Positions 11,815 to 22,346 of a DNA stretch of 64,000 bases are shown one piece after another. The stretch's first letter is position 1. The number at the start of each line of letters is the position of its first letter. Below the pieces are notes generated by a model. The model saw only the letters and a list, made by a program, of their open reading frames with translations, was not told the DNA's origin and searched no databases. Source of the stretch: Hysterangium stoloniferum (taxonomy: Eukaryota > Basidiomycota > Agaricomycetes > Hysterangiales > Hysterangiaceae); assembly GCA_015178975.1 (NCBI GenBank), contig WHVD01000041.1, positions 434,001 to 498,000 on the forward strand, read 5' to 3'. Position numbers and translations under genes: made by a program.

Positions 11815-12766
11815 TATCTCAGTGTCATCCTGTTACGACCGTGTCGCAGCCATTCGGCCCCGAGGTTATCGCCACCTATCGACGATTCAAGTTATCGCTC
11901 AAGTCACCACATCGGAAACCATCGCCCCCGATGCTGACGTATGCTTTCGCGGTGATCAAACTCCATTTATGCCCACGTCAAAATATACTCGTACTATCTG
12001 GTTAAAACTTTTGATACGTCCCTTTTATTATGTTGATCCATTCTATCCTATGTTTCACATATGTCTATCTATATTTGTAGTCCTCGAACTGTTTCCTTTT
12101 ACCGTAATTCCGCTCTCGGTTATCATCGGCCTCCGAACTAATCATAAACTTCCCGTTCCTAGTCGAGCTTATTGTCAATACCCTGTTCTGCTCTTCTCCT
12201 AGTTAGTATTTTCTAGATGCTTGATACCTGTATATGAACCGGCTGTAGTTGTAGTTACTAGGCAATCAGAATATCGACTCAGAATACCCTCATACGTCTG
12301 TAGCAGTCTCATACTAAGGATCCCCTCATCCGCCTTCGCGTGCGCTCACCCACTCCCAGCCCTGACCCCTTGGCCCGACACTTGACTTATCCTTCGGTCC
12401 CGATCGGTATCTCACTGAAAGGAACTCTTTAGGATTAGTCTTTGCCTGTCCGAAACTTAAGGACACACTACGGATATTTGCAAGGGCGCAGCATATAAGC
12501 TGAAGCCAAGTCCTTCCGATCGGTCCCTGTCAGCCACCGACATTAGTCAGTTTTCAGTTCTTAACACATCCATTGAATCCTTATAAGAGTTAAAATTGAT
12601 TAGGGATCTTTTGAGGATCCTAAAGTTTATTGGATTCTAAACCCTGCAATCACATGGTAGATCCTTAACCGATTTTAACTCGGTTATGGATCCGATGAGT
12701 AATTGGCGGAGTTTATATAAAATATGCCTCTACTGAGGATCCTAAAAATTTTTGGAGCAAGGGCTT
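11467..12766. repeat. Fold-back element, copy B, interrupted by a solo LTR
   Basis: Arms at 11467-11523 (AAGCCCTTGCTCCAAAATTT...) and 12710-12766 are inverted complements. Inside, the motif GGATCCAACATGTGATTGCA and a following TTTAGAATCCAATAAA block repeat in direct and inverted form, so most of the sequence pairs with itself. The solo LTR at 11831-12566 sits in the middle. Confidence 0.6.
11831..12566 (+). mobile_element. Solo LTR, Gypsy family A, inserted in the fold-back repeat
   Basis: A 736-bp LTR from TGTTACGACCGTG to CAGTTCTTAACA, flanked by the perfect target duplication CATCC (11826-11830 and 12567-12571). Removing it rejoins sequence that matches, in inverted form, the fold-back arm at about 11715-11750. 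This dates the insertion after the fold-back element. Confidence 0.93.
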
Positions 12767-12991
12767 TTCCCGGTGTGTGGTAAGGTGGCCAGGCTTACAC
12801 TATTACTCTGTGATTATCAATGTGTTTAAGCTCTTCTTTTAACAACATACAATCAGACACTGCAAGAATCATTGGCCTTTTACAACTCAGAAAATCAAGT
12901 TCTAGTGTTTGTATTACTCCTGTTACCATCCAGGAATTCTGTTGCAATGTGGAGACACAAGATTGAGGTTCCACATTAATATTGTTGGAGT

Positions 12992-13367
12992 CACTGGAGG
13001 CACCCCAAGGTTTTTGGAGTTGGAGAACCTTCTGAAAATCCTATGATTTGGCCAAATTCTTTAAGAGTTCTTTGAACTGATAAATTGTTTGAAATTTTTT
13101 AGTTTTAGTAGGATTTTCTAAAGTGAAAAATCATATCTGAAAACTTTGAATATTTGTATCAGGAAATCTGAGGAAACACCATTAGTTAGAGTTTCTTGAT
13201 ACAAATTTTTTAAAGTTTTCAGATATAGTTTTCCACTTTGGAAAATTCTACTAAAACTTAAAATTTTTAAACAATATATCAGTTCAAACAATTTTTAGAA
13301 ATTTTGGCCAAATGTTAGGATTTTTGGAAGGTTTTCAAACTCCAAAAACCTTGGGATGCCTCCAGTG
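12992..13367. mobile_element. Hairpin MITE, 376 bp, almost fully self-complementary
   Basis: Terminal inverted repeats begin CACTGGAGGCACCCCAAGG and end with the complement CCTTGGGATGCCTCCAGTG. Pairing continues inward for about 170 bp on each side to a short loop near 13170-13200. It has no coding capacity. The CACTG tip resembles CACTA-like or hAT-like termini. I could not identify a target duplication with confidence. Confidence 0.75.
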
Positions 13368-13710
13368 AATTAGGCTAATGCGTATCTATAAAGTTGAAAG
13401 GGCACGGAACCCCGTTGGTCTTATTGTGCGTCCCTATTGGGACTTTTGTCTCACTATTCTTTTTGTTCTCGTTGTAGGCTAATTGTTCTATTGCCCGGTA
13501 TTGTATGGACCCATGATCCTTGCTATTGTTCTCTCGTACTTAATACGAACCTCACGAAACTATGTACTTCCCAGTCGATTCTTACTACTCGTCGACTGAG
13601 ACATACTATTTGTTGTACACATCCCGTTTGGAAGAAAAACGTTAAACCTGCCGAAATCACAGAGAAGCTTCAGATCTCTGATTTCGGCAAGAGGATTTTT
13701 CTTGTGACGG
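13368..13710. other. Spacer between MITE and right inverted arm
   Basis: Not recognisably coding. It contains a perfect-looking small hairpin at about 13650-13690 (GCCGAAATCACAGAG with CTCTGATTTCGGC). Confidence 0.35.
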
Positions 13711-13896
13711 GATGTGGGACTTCAATCTTGTGTCTCCACATTGCGACAGAATTCCCGGACGGTAACAGGGGTAATACAAGCACTAGAACTTGATTTTCTG
13801 GGTCGTAAAAGGCCAGTGACAGTGTCTGATCGTATGATGGCACGACTTGGTCAAACGAAAGCCAATCAAAACTTGGCTCTCTGCACTTGACCAAAG

Positions 13897-16800
13897 TCGA
13901 ATTTCAAGCCACCATTGAGCCTGTCATTCCCGCCATTGTTAAACTGTTGAAGGACTATGCCTCTGACGTTCGATCATGCATGGGTAGTATCGGTACTGGG
14001 GAAGATTTCAGACCAAGGTGCGGTGTGTGATAATGGGATGGGAATCCAGCTGATATTTGACTAAAGCCGAATTTCGAAGCGGCCGTTGCGCCTGTCATTC
14101 CCGCCATTGTTGAACTTTTGAAAGACTTTGACTCTGATGTTCGATCAAGTGCATCATTGGTCCTGGTGAAATTTTCAGAACAAGGTAATCCAATAAATCT
14201 TGCTGAAGGATTTGTCTCAACTCTCCATAGAGGAGTTTCTCCCTCTCGTCAGGGTTGCCATATGTGTGGCGGTAGACTTCTCGGACAAGACGCACTCAAC
14301 GCTGCCTAAATCACCTTCAATCCCACTTCAACGCACGCCAATTCCCTCTTTTTTTCCATCTCATTCTGATCGACCTCGCGGTAATCTAGTGAATGTGCTC
14401 GATATACGAGACATCTTCGCATTGCCTACTTGTCGTCTGTCATCAACTGTGGATCTCTTGCATAGTACTGATTGTTTATTGCGTCATGAAGCCATCAGGG
14501 TCATTCAATACGCAACAATTACATGTACGTGAAGAGAGGTCATGTATTATACATTGACTAATTTCCATACCACTTTAAAGCACCGAATTTTTCACTTGCT
14601 TTATGCAGATTCGACCTCAGAGCGAAAAGGAAAGTTCTCTCTGATAACAGTGGTCACTGCTCTGCATATGTTTGGTATGTGGACCAACTCCCCGTCAACC
14701 GCCAGGATTCATGGACTTCCAGACGCTTTTGGAACCGCATTACCCATGCCATTGCCGACATTGTCGAACTGTTGAAGGACTCTAGCTGGGGCGTTCATTT
14801 AAGCGCACTATCGGTCCCGGGGAAGGTTTCAGAGCAAGGTGCAGTGTGTAATAATGGGATGGGAATCCCGCTGACATTTGACCACAGCTGAATTTCGAGC
14901 CGCCATTGCAGGTGTCATTCCGGCCATTGTTAAACTGTTGATGGACTCTGGCTCTGGCGTTCGATCAAGCGCAGTATCGGTCTTGGGGAAGGTTTCAGAG
15001 CAAGGTGCGATGTGTGATAATGGGATGCGAATCCCGCTGACATTTGACCACAGCTGAATTTCGAGCCACCATTGCGGGTGTCATTCCCCCCATTGTTAAA
15101 CTGTTGATGGACTCTGGCCCTGGCGTTCGATCAAGCGCAGTATCAGTCTTGGGGAAGGTTTCAGAGCAAGGTGAGGTATGTGGTAATAGGATGAGAATCT
15201 AGCTGAGATTTGACCAAAGCCGAATTTCGAGCAGCCATTGCGCCTTTCATTCCAGCCATTGTACAACCGTTGAAGGACTATGCCTCTGCCTCTGACGTTC
15301 GATCAAGCGCAGTATCGGTCCTGGGGCAGGTTTCAGAGAAAGGTGCGGTGTGTGATAATGGGATGGGAATCCCGCTGACATTTGACGAAAGCCGAATTTC
15401 GAGTGGCCATTGGGGTGTCATTCCCGCCATTGTTGAACTGTTGAAGGACTCTGACTCTGATGTTCGATCAAGGGCAGTATCGGTCCTGGGGAAGGTTTCA
15501 GAGCAAGGTGCGGCATGTGATAATGGGATGGGAATCCTGCTGACATTTGACCACAGCCGAATTTCGAGCTGCCATTGAGCCTGTCATTCCCGCCATTGTT
15601 TAACTGTTGAAGGACCCTAGCTGGCAGGTTCGATTAAGCGCACTATCGGTCTTGGGGAAGGTTTCAGAACAAGGTGCGGTGTGTGATAATGGGATGGGAA
15701 TCCAGCTGACATTTGACCAAAGCCGAATTTCGAGCCACCATTGCACCTGTCATTCCCGCCATTGTCAAACTGTTGAAGGATTCTGACGATAACATTCGAT
15801 CAAGCGCAGTATCGGTCCTGTCCTGGGGGTGGTTTCAGAGCACGATACGGTGTGGGTGTGATAATGAGGTGGGAATCCAGCTGACATTTGACCACAGCCG
15901 AATTTCGACCGGCCATTGCGGATGTCATTCCCGCCATTGTTGAAATGGTGAGGGACTCTGACTCTGACGTTTGAGCAAGCGCAGTATCGGTCTTGGGGAA
16001 GGTTTCAGAGCAATGTGCGGTGTGTGATGATAGGATGGGAATCCCATTGACATTTGACCACAGCTGGATTTCGTGTGGCCATTGCGGCTGTCATTCCCGC
16101 CATTGTTGAACTGTTGAACGACTTTGACGATAACTTTCGATCAAGCGCAGTATTGGTCCTGGAGAAGGTTTCAGATCAGAGCAAGGTGCGGTGTGTGATA
16201 ATGGGATGGGAATCCCGCTGACATTTGACCACAGCCGAATTTCGAGCCGCCATTGAGCCTGTCATTCCCGCCATTGTTGCATTGTTGAAGGAATCTGACT
16301 CTGACGTTCGAGAAAGCGCAGTATCAATCCTGGAGAATGTTTCAGAGCAAGGTGCGGTGTGATAATGGGATGGGAATCTCGCTGACATTTGACCACAGCC
16401 GAATTTCGAGCAGCCATTGCGGGTGTCATTCCTGCCATTGTTGCACTGTTGAAGGTATCTGACTCTGACGTTCGAGAAAGCGCAGTATCGGTTCTGGGGA
16501 AGGTTTCAGAGCAAGGTGCGGTGTGATAATGGGATGCAAATCCCGCTGACATTTGACCACAGCCGAATTTCAAGCCGCCATTGAGCCTGTCATTCCCGCC
16601 ATTGTTGCACTATTGAAGGAATCCGACTCTGACATTCGAGAAAGAACAGTATCGGTCCTGGGGAAGGTTTCAGAGCAAGGTGTGGTGTGTGATAATGAGA
16701 TGGGAATCCCGCTGACATTTGACCACAGCCGAATTTCGAGCCGCCATTGTGGTGTCATTCCTGCCGTTCTTGGACTGTTGAAGGACTCTAGCTGGCACGT

Positions 16801-17340
16801 TCAATAAATGGGATTATCGGTCCTGGGGAAGGTTTTAGAGCAAGGTGCGGTGGGTGATAATGGGATGCGAATCCCGCTAACATTTGACCACAGCCAAATT
16901 TCGAGCGGCTATTGCGGGTGTCATTCCTACTATTGTTGAACTGTTGAACAACTCCAGCTGGTGCGTTCAATTAAGCGTAGTATCGGTCCTGGGTAACGTT
17001 TCAGAGCAAGGTGTGGTGTGTGATAATGGGATGGAAATCCAGCTGACATTTGACCAAGTTGAATTTCGAACCGCCATTGCGCCTGTCATTCCCGCCATTG
17101 TTGAACTGTTGAGAGACTCTAACGATAACGTTAGATCAAGGGTATTGTCTATCCTGGGGAAGGTTTCAGAGCAAGGTGCGGGACGTGATAATGGGATGGG
17201 AATGGAATCCAGCTCACATTTGACCACAGCCGAATTTCGAACCGCCATCAAACCTGTCATTCCTGCTATTGTTGCACTGTTGGAAGACACATATTTTCAC
17301 ATTCAAACCCAAGTTGTTGACCTGCTCGTTAAGCTAGCAG
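13897..17340 (+). repeat. Tandem array of about 18 HEAT exon + intron modules (period about 166 bp)
   Basis: Each module is a 117-nt exon followed by a 47-54-nt intron. Exons in order: 13897-14017, 14067-14184, (break), about 14717-14838, 14888-15004, 15054-15170, 15220-15342, 15392-15507, 15557-15673, 15723-15844, 15898-16014, 16064-16185, 16235-16351, 16399-16515, 16563-16679, 16729-16844, 16894-17010, 17059-17175 and 17230 onward. Introns start GTGCGGTGTGTGATAATGGG, carry a CTGAC branch-like motif and end TTTGACCACAG. Every exon begins in the second base of a codon (phase 1-1), so modules can be gained or lost without shifting frame. Introns are as similar to each other as exons are, so whole exon-intron units were copied. 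Confidence 0.88.
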
Positions 17341-17607
17341 CTCATGATGTGTACTTTGACATGCAAGTCAACCCTTTCCCCTCACCCATGTTTTCAAAGA
17401 TTGCCTTCGTGAAGTTATTATTGGCTGAAACTTACCACACCACTGCATATCTCTTGTTAATGCTGACAATGACACAGTTGTTTCAGCTGGAGGTACGTTG
17501 TCTCCTTACCAACATTAAGCTGCAGGTGGTCCTATTTGCATTGTGTCACCTATATTTAACTGCACCAACTTTGCCACATTGTTGTATGTTGTTGAAATCC
17601 TCTTGAA
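13897..17607 (+). pseudogene. HEAT/ARM-repeat protein gene built from amplified exons, partly degraded
   Basis: Exons encode a 39-residue helical repeat of the type AEFRAAIAPVIPAIVELLKD plus SDSDVRSSAVSVLGKVSEQG, matching HEAT repeats (two helices, conserved D and R between them). HEAT proteins are protein-interaction scaffolds; no catalytic domain is visible. From 17230 the repeat diverges (LLEDTYFHIQTQVVDLLVKL) and runs into a non-repeat tail (to about 17600), probably the true C-terminus. Several middle modules are damaged: an exon one base short (15392-15507), an in-frame TAA in 15557-15673, a lost donor after 15844, an in-frame TGA in 15898-16014, and a short exon with a stop in 16729-16844. 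Modules such as 14888-15342 and 16235-16679 are clean. Either a pseudogene or a gene that splices around bad modules. The stretch 14185-14716 between modules 2 and 3 is non-repeat (frame with LSIEEFLPLVRVAICVAVDF), origin unknown. Confidence 0.65.
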
Positions 17608-18288
17608 ATCTATAAATGTTTGTATCCTCTAGTTGTCATGAATGCTGATCTTGGCAGCCTGTGTAAGCCATACCATTCCTGAAGTTCCTCATATTTTCTT
17701 CTTTATAATACATTTCATCGGGGATATTTCTTCTAAGCAAATTCAAGTGTTAATCCTGCAAATGGATAGACATGAACTATTAACATCATTGTATTTTCCC
17801 AATATAGTTCATAAGTGGATAAATAGTGACAACTCCATCCAGTCCTACATATGGCTGATACTAGATCCAACATGTATTTGTGTCATTTGTTACCTTATTC
17901 ACATTTCTTCTGTCCTTTCCCAGTTCTTGGAAATATCAGTGCCAGTATTCAATACACAGATCTATCTTTGCTGTTTATCTGACAGCTACTGCAAAACCTA
18001 CATACATATGTCTATAACAAATATAACTTCTCAATTGATACAAACAGTGGATCAACTGAGGAATTGAGTGTTGGTCTCTGGGTATTTATAGCACATCGGA
18101 GACAAAGGATGCCATGACACCAAAATAAATGTTAGGAATAAAGAAAAGGAATTAATGGCTGTAAGACATGATCACAAATAGATGTTGTTCTAAAATCACA
18201 TGTGTAACTTGCCAATGACACAATCTGATTGTCTTGTTGTTTTGAGTATGTGTACATAAGATAACAATGACTGGAGTGAGTTTTCTGC
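17608..18288. other. Region downstream of the HEAT array
   Basis: Open frame of 141 codons at 17642-18067 (+) is hydrophobic and AT-rich with no motif I know. It could include decayed 3' exons of the HEAT gene. Nothing else seen. Confidence 0.3.
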
Positions 18289-18293
18289 CAGGG

Positions 18294-19122
18294 TGTTAGG
18301 ATACACACACAGGGCAGGTCTCTGGAGAAACCCATGGGATATACGGTAGGACTTGGCTTCAGCTTATAGGCTGCGCCCTCGCTAGATCGTGTTGTCCAAT
18401 TTCGAATGGGCAGACGGGAATCCCGGGGAGTCCGGGCGGGGTTCGTGGGTTGTGGGTCGTAGGTTGTAGGTCAGAGGTCCTGGGTCGTAGGTCGTGATAG
18501 TTGAGAGAGGTACATAGATGCACCGGAGCCCGTGGGCTCCGACTAGTGAGAGCGATGTGAATCAAGCAAGGGTTTAGAGCGGAAAATGGATTAGATTACT
18601 GGGGGGAATCTAAGCTAATTTTCTGACTGGATTGTATGTACAACATCTGCCAGTTTAAATAGACCATGGAGTAAATGTCATACCGAATCCAGTAATAATG
18701 AAATGAAGTGAGCAAAACATCAAACGGGAATAATAAACACCAAGTTTGGTGTTAGGAACAGGACGGAACGGAGCAGAGTCCGAATCATGACAAAGCATAA
18801 CCCATAACGGGAAATGGAGCAGGAGCGGAGTCCTAAATCATGACAGGTCATTTGACTAAAACGGGAACGGGGCTCAATTAGAGCGGTGACGGGATTCTGA
18901 GTGGGGTCTGGTGACTGATGCGTGGGACGAAGATGGACATAGACAGAGACGGAGTCCAGGGGAAGTCCGGTGACTGATATGTGTCATAATGAGGTCGAAC
19001 ATAACAAGTCTTGATGTACGGAGTCCAGGCAGGAAATCCTATAAACAGACAATTGGTGCGTGTAGGGCATGGTGGCATACAGGTTAGTGCCCAGAGTCTG
19101 GCAGGATTGTCCAGTCGTAACA
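18294..19122 (-). mobile_element. Solo LTR, family B
   Basis: An 829-bp LTR, TGTTAGGATACAC to CAGTCGTAACA on the plus strand, flanked by the perfect target duplication CAGGG (18289-18293 and 19123-19127). Family B differs from family A over most of its length but shares the TGTTA...TAACA ends and the core CTTCAGCTTATAGGCTG near the end. A second copy is at 59064-59862. Confidence 0.88.
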
Positions 19123-19127
19123 CAGGG

Positions 19128-20160
19128 GAGACAAGCTGTATATTTCACTACAACATGTTCCATATGTATATGTACTGAAACCCTTAGCAGGCAATGTGAG
19201 GTTAGGATTCAGAGGCTGCTGACTGTAAGACTCAGCGAGATACATATATGTATATGTCAAAAGGCTAATCACTCAAGTATATAACCAGTCAATGCCAACA
19301 TTGTCTGGAGGAATGAGAGTCTCTCTCATGTAGAAAATACTATCTATTTACTGTGTTTATAGTATCAAGGAAGTCAAAGTCTAGTTAATCTCTAAAGGGA
19401 ATATGTATACTAATAGTATGTGGAACAATAGTCTTCCACCAGTAGGACATTGTTTGCAGCTTCTGTAGTGGGGTGGCAAGTTAGTAACAGATCTAAAACT
19501 AACAGTTAGCTCAATGGACCAATCACTTGTAAAAGCTAAGCAAAAATATAAAACTTTATTTTACCACTTACTGAACTTCATAGGTATTGCAATTCCATCC
19601 AAGTATCCAGTGTCATTTTCATTGACTATGGCAGTGAATGTAAGACCCTATTCCTATAGAAGGATATGGTGGAACTAAAGATCAAACAATGGAAGTTCTT
19701 TTTCTTTGTTAAGTACAAGTGTTAGGATCCCATCATTTTCAGACCCCACAACCTGTTTTTGGACCCAAAGCCCCTGCTGTCTCACTATTGGTACCCTGCC
19801 CACAGTATCATTGCCCACAGTGCCCCCAATACTTCTTTACATTGTAATTTAGCCCTCTAGCCTTCCACTCCATCTCTGTCCCATTCACTCCCCTGTCTCC
19901 ATCTCCACATATACATTTAATTTGCTACCTTTTTAGTATTGCTTAGTACTTCACATTTAACTTGCTACCTTTTTAGTATTGCTTAGTACTTCACATTTTA
20001 GTTCCCCTTGTTTTTCTGTTAAGTTCCGAACAAAGATGTGGAAGTCCCACAGAGGTTTCTGGTAATTATTCCAAACACTTTTCTGCGAATGTCCCATGGA
20101 GTCCCCAGGTAATAAGTCTGGGGAGTTCTGGGATATTAGTACAAGACAGTGTATCAGAAT
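19128..20160. other. Non-coding relic stretch with a 40-bp tandem duplication
   Basis: Two adjacent copies of a 40-bp unit (TTTGCTACCTTTTTAGTATT...) lie at 19914-19993. No gene seen. Confidence 0.4.
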
Positions 20161-21190
20161 AATTACCAGAAGGTACTGCTGAGATGGACTTGGCTTCAGC
20201 TTATGTGCTGTGCCTTGTACACTCATTTGGGTGTCCATATTTTGAGCTGACAGAATGCATACAAGGAAGATGTAGATTCTGGAGTTCCCATGGGAGTTCT
20301 GGGAATCAAGTGTGCAGACAGATAAGAGGAGTCAAGACTGGATCAGGATGTATTCAGGGTGTAACTACATAGTTTGAGATTCAAACTGGATTGTAAGTAC
20401 ATGAGTATGGGAGACTTATTTAGACTTTGAAATGTAGTAATACCAAATCCAGTATTAATGAGGGGCAGAACTATTAAACAGAAAACAAAACAAGTAAATA
20501 CTAAACTGGGAATTTGGGACAGGACAGAACAGAAGCGGAGAACGAATCATGACAGGTCATTAGACCATAATGGGAACGGGACTCTGTCAGAGGGGTTCTC
20601 GGGAGTCTGGCCAGGGGTCTGCTGACTGGTCCGTGAGATAAAGAGTGTTGGGTGCAGATATTTAGGGTGGAGTCTGGAGTCTGGCAGGTTTTCCAGTTAA
20701 CTGTAACCTGAATGGAATGGAAGCAGAGGACGAATCATGACAGGTAACATGAACAGAGAGTTGGGTATAAACAGGTTGACATGCAGGTCCAGTGGAGTCC
20801 GAGGGCTGGTGCATGAGACACAGTGTCGGATATAGACAGGTTGATGTGCAGGTCTGGTGGAGTCTGAGGACTGGTGCATATAGGGTGACATGTGGGTCCT
20901 GGTGGAGAGTGGAGACTGGCAGGTTTTCTGTATACCTTGGGTATGATATATAGAGTCAACTGTGGAAAGCGCAGAGTCCAATGGGTTCTGGGTCATAACA
21001 GAAAGTGTCTAGTCAAGGAGCAGACTGACAGAATGGGATGTGAGTTAAAAGGTACTTGAGGGATGAGGGTTGGGTTCCGGTGGATTCTGGATCTTGATAC
21101 TGGTGCAGAAGATGGTTCAGTACCTAATATAATATCTGAAGGATACTCTGTGGAGTTCCCAGGAATGGGTCTTGAAGTTTCCTACATTGT
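20160..21190 (-). repeat. Degenerate LTR pieces related to family B
   Basis: The core CTTCAGCTTATGTGCTG at about 20192, then blocks that match family B in the same order (ACTGGATTGTA, ACCAAATCCAGTA, CGAATCATGACAGGTCAT, GGCAGGTTTTCCAGT). From 20706 a second partial 3' half repeats (CGAATCATGACAGGTAACAT ... GGTCATAACAG). Sequence 20960-21170 recurs at 45950-46170. Borders are not clean and no target duplication was found. Confidence 0.6.
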
Positions 21191-21378
21191 CATCTACTTC
21201 CCTTGATCCATTTGACACTTCACTTCTTTGATCCGCCTTCTGATCATCCTTCTTACTGTAGTATAAAACTTCTCTCATGTATGCTACAGTTCTCCAGTTC
21301 AAAAATTGACTTAGATTACCTCCTTTTAGTTCTCAGCCTTTCCCTCTCATCATTATACCCTCCAAATGTGTCTTCGGC

Positions 21379-21660
21379 AAACCATGACCTCTTTACTCTT
21401 CGACTTTTAGTTATTTGGCCCTTCTGCTGGGCTCACAGGTCTCTGGGGAAACCCACAGATATTCTAGGAAAGGATATGGCTTCAGCTTATGTGCTGCACC
21501 ATCACAAAATCATGTTGTCAAACCATGACCTCTTTACTCTTTGACTTTTAGTTATTTGGCCCTTCTGCTGGGCTCACAGGTCTCTGGGGAAACCCACAGA
21601 TATTCTAGGAAAGGATATGGCTTCAGCTTATGTGCTGCACCATCACAAAATTATGTTGTC
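21379..21660 (+). repeat. 141-bp tandem duplication
   Basis: Units 21379-21519 and 21520-21660 are nearly identical, differing by a few C/T changes. Each carries the LTR core GCTTCAGCTTATGTGCTG. This is a recent local duplication inside an LTR relic. Confidence 0.9.
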
Positions 21661-22030
21661 CAACTTCAGACAGGAGTGGATGGGAAACCTGTGGGTTCTG
21701 AGAATATGCTGGGAAGATACTAAGTTGAAGCTACATAAGTTGATTTTCTGATAGGATTGTATGTACAGATAGCTACTTTGACTATATAGACTTGTAGACT
21801 ATTGTATTACTAATTCAGACATACAAAAAGACATAATACATAGGTATACAATAACACAATGAACCAGATGACAAATGGGCAAAGATGGATTGGGAACAAG
21901 GGGGTCTGGAATGTCCAGGTGGGGTCCAGTGCATGGTATGTTGCTGTATAGAGAGCTGGGTGCACATAGGCTGGGTTCTGGGTTCTGGCAGGTTTTCCAG
22001 TCCTGGAACCTCTGGTCAATTGAGTTAAGT
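21420..22030 (-). repeat. Third degenerate family-B-like LTR
   Basis: After the duplicated head, the sequence follows the family B order (TTTTCTGATAGGATTGTATG, an AT-rich TATA-like stretch, and GGCAGGTTTTCCAGTCCTGG at the end). No target duplication is visible. Confidence 0.5.
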
Positions 22031-22341
22031 GTTGATCTTTGCTTATATTGTACTATCTGCTTCGTTTGAATATTGGTGCACCCTAGGAGGGTGTTTATAA
22101 TTACTATAATCTCAAATATTTACTAATAAAAGTCTTATTTTAACAAAACTCCATCTTTAAATAGTGATATCTATTCTGAAACAATTATATCATCAAAAAA
22201 CAACCATCAGAAATAGTTCTCCATATTACATCTTATACAACCCATAGTTGCCAAACTCCACTACATTTATAGAGTTGGACCTCCTGACTAGTATGATCTC
22301 TATCATTAGCCCCCCAATTAACTCATTCCTCATCATTGGCC
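22031..22341. other. Non-coding stretch before the solo LTR
   Basis: AT-rich, no gene seen. Confidence 0.4.
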
Positions 22342-22346
22342 CCCCA

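Larger units (their letters stand above)
12851..13832. repeat. Large inverted duplication carrying a coding-like fragment
   Basis: Left arm 12851-12979 and right arm 13711-13832 are inverted copies. Read outward from the spacer, both encode a similar peptide; on the right arm (minus strand) it includes SLAFYDPENQVLVLVLPL and PSGNSVAMWRHKIEVP. The left arm has more substitutions. The peptide looks conserved but I do not recognise the family. The spacer holds the hairpin MITE at 12992-13367. Confidence 0.6.

Noticed and set aside
11941-12202. Recurrent small frame (CLSIFVVLELFPFIIIPLSV type) in each family A LTR
   Set aside because: Appears in every LTR copy because the LTR is repeated; it lies around the LTR promoter and has no start or conserved codon pattern.
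16176-17290. Minus-strand frames of 60-107 codons in the HEAT array
   Set aside because: Mirror images of the repeated exons and introns; the plus strand carries the HEAT signature and GT-AG signals.
17642-18067. 141-codon hydrophobic frame as a membrane protein
   Set aside because: AT-rich composition alone explains the hydrophobic residues; no motif or conserved start.
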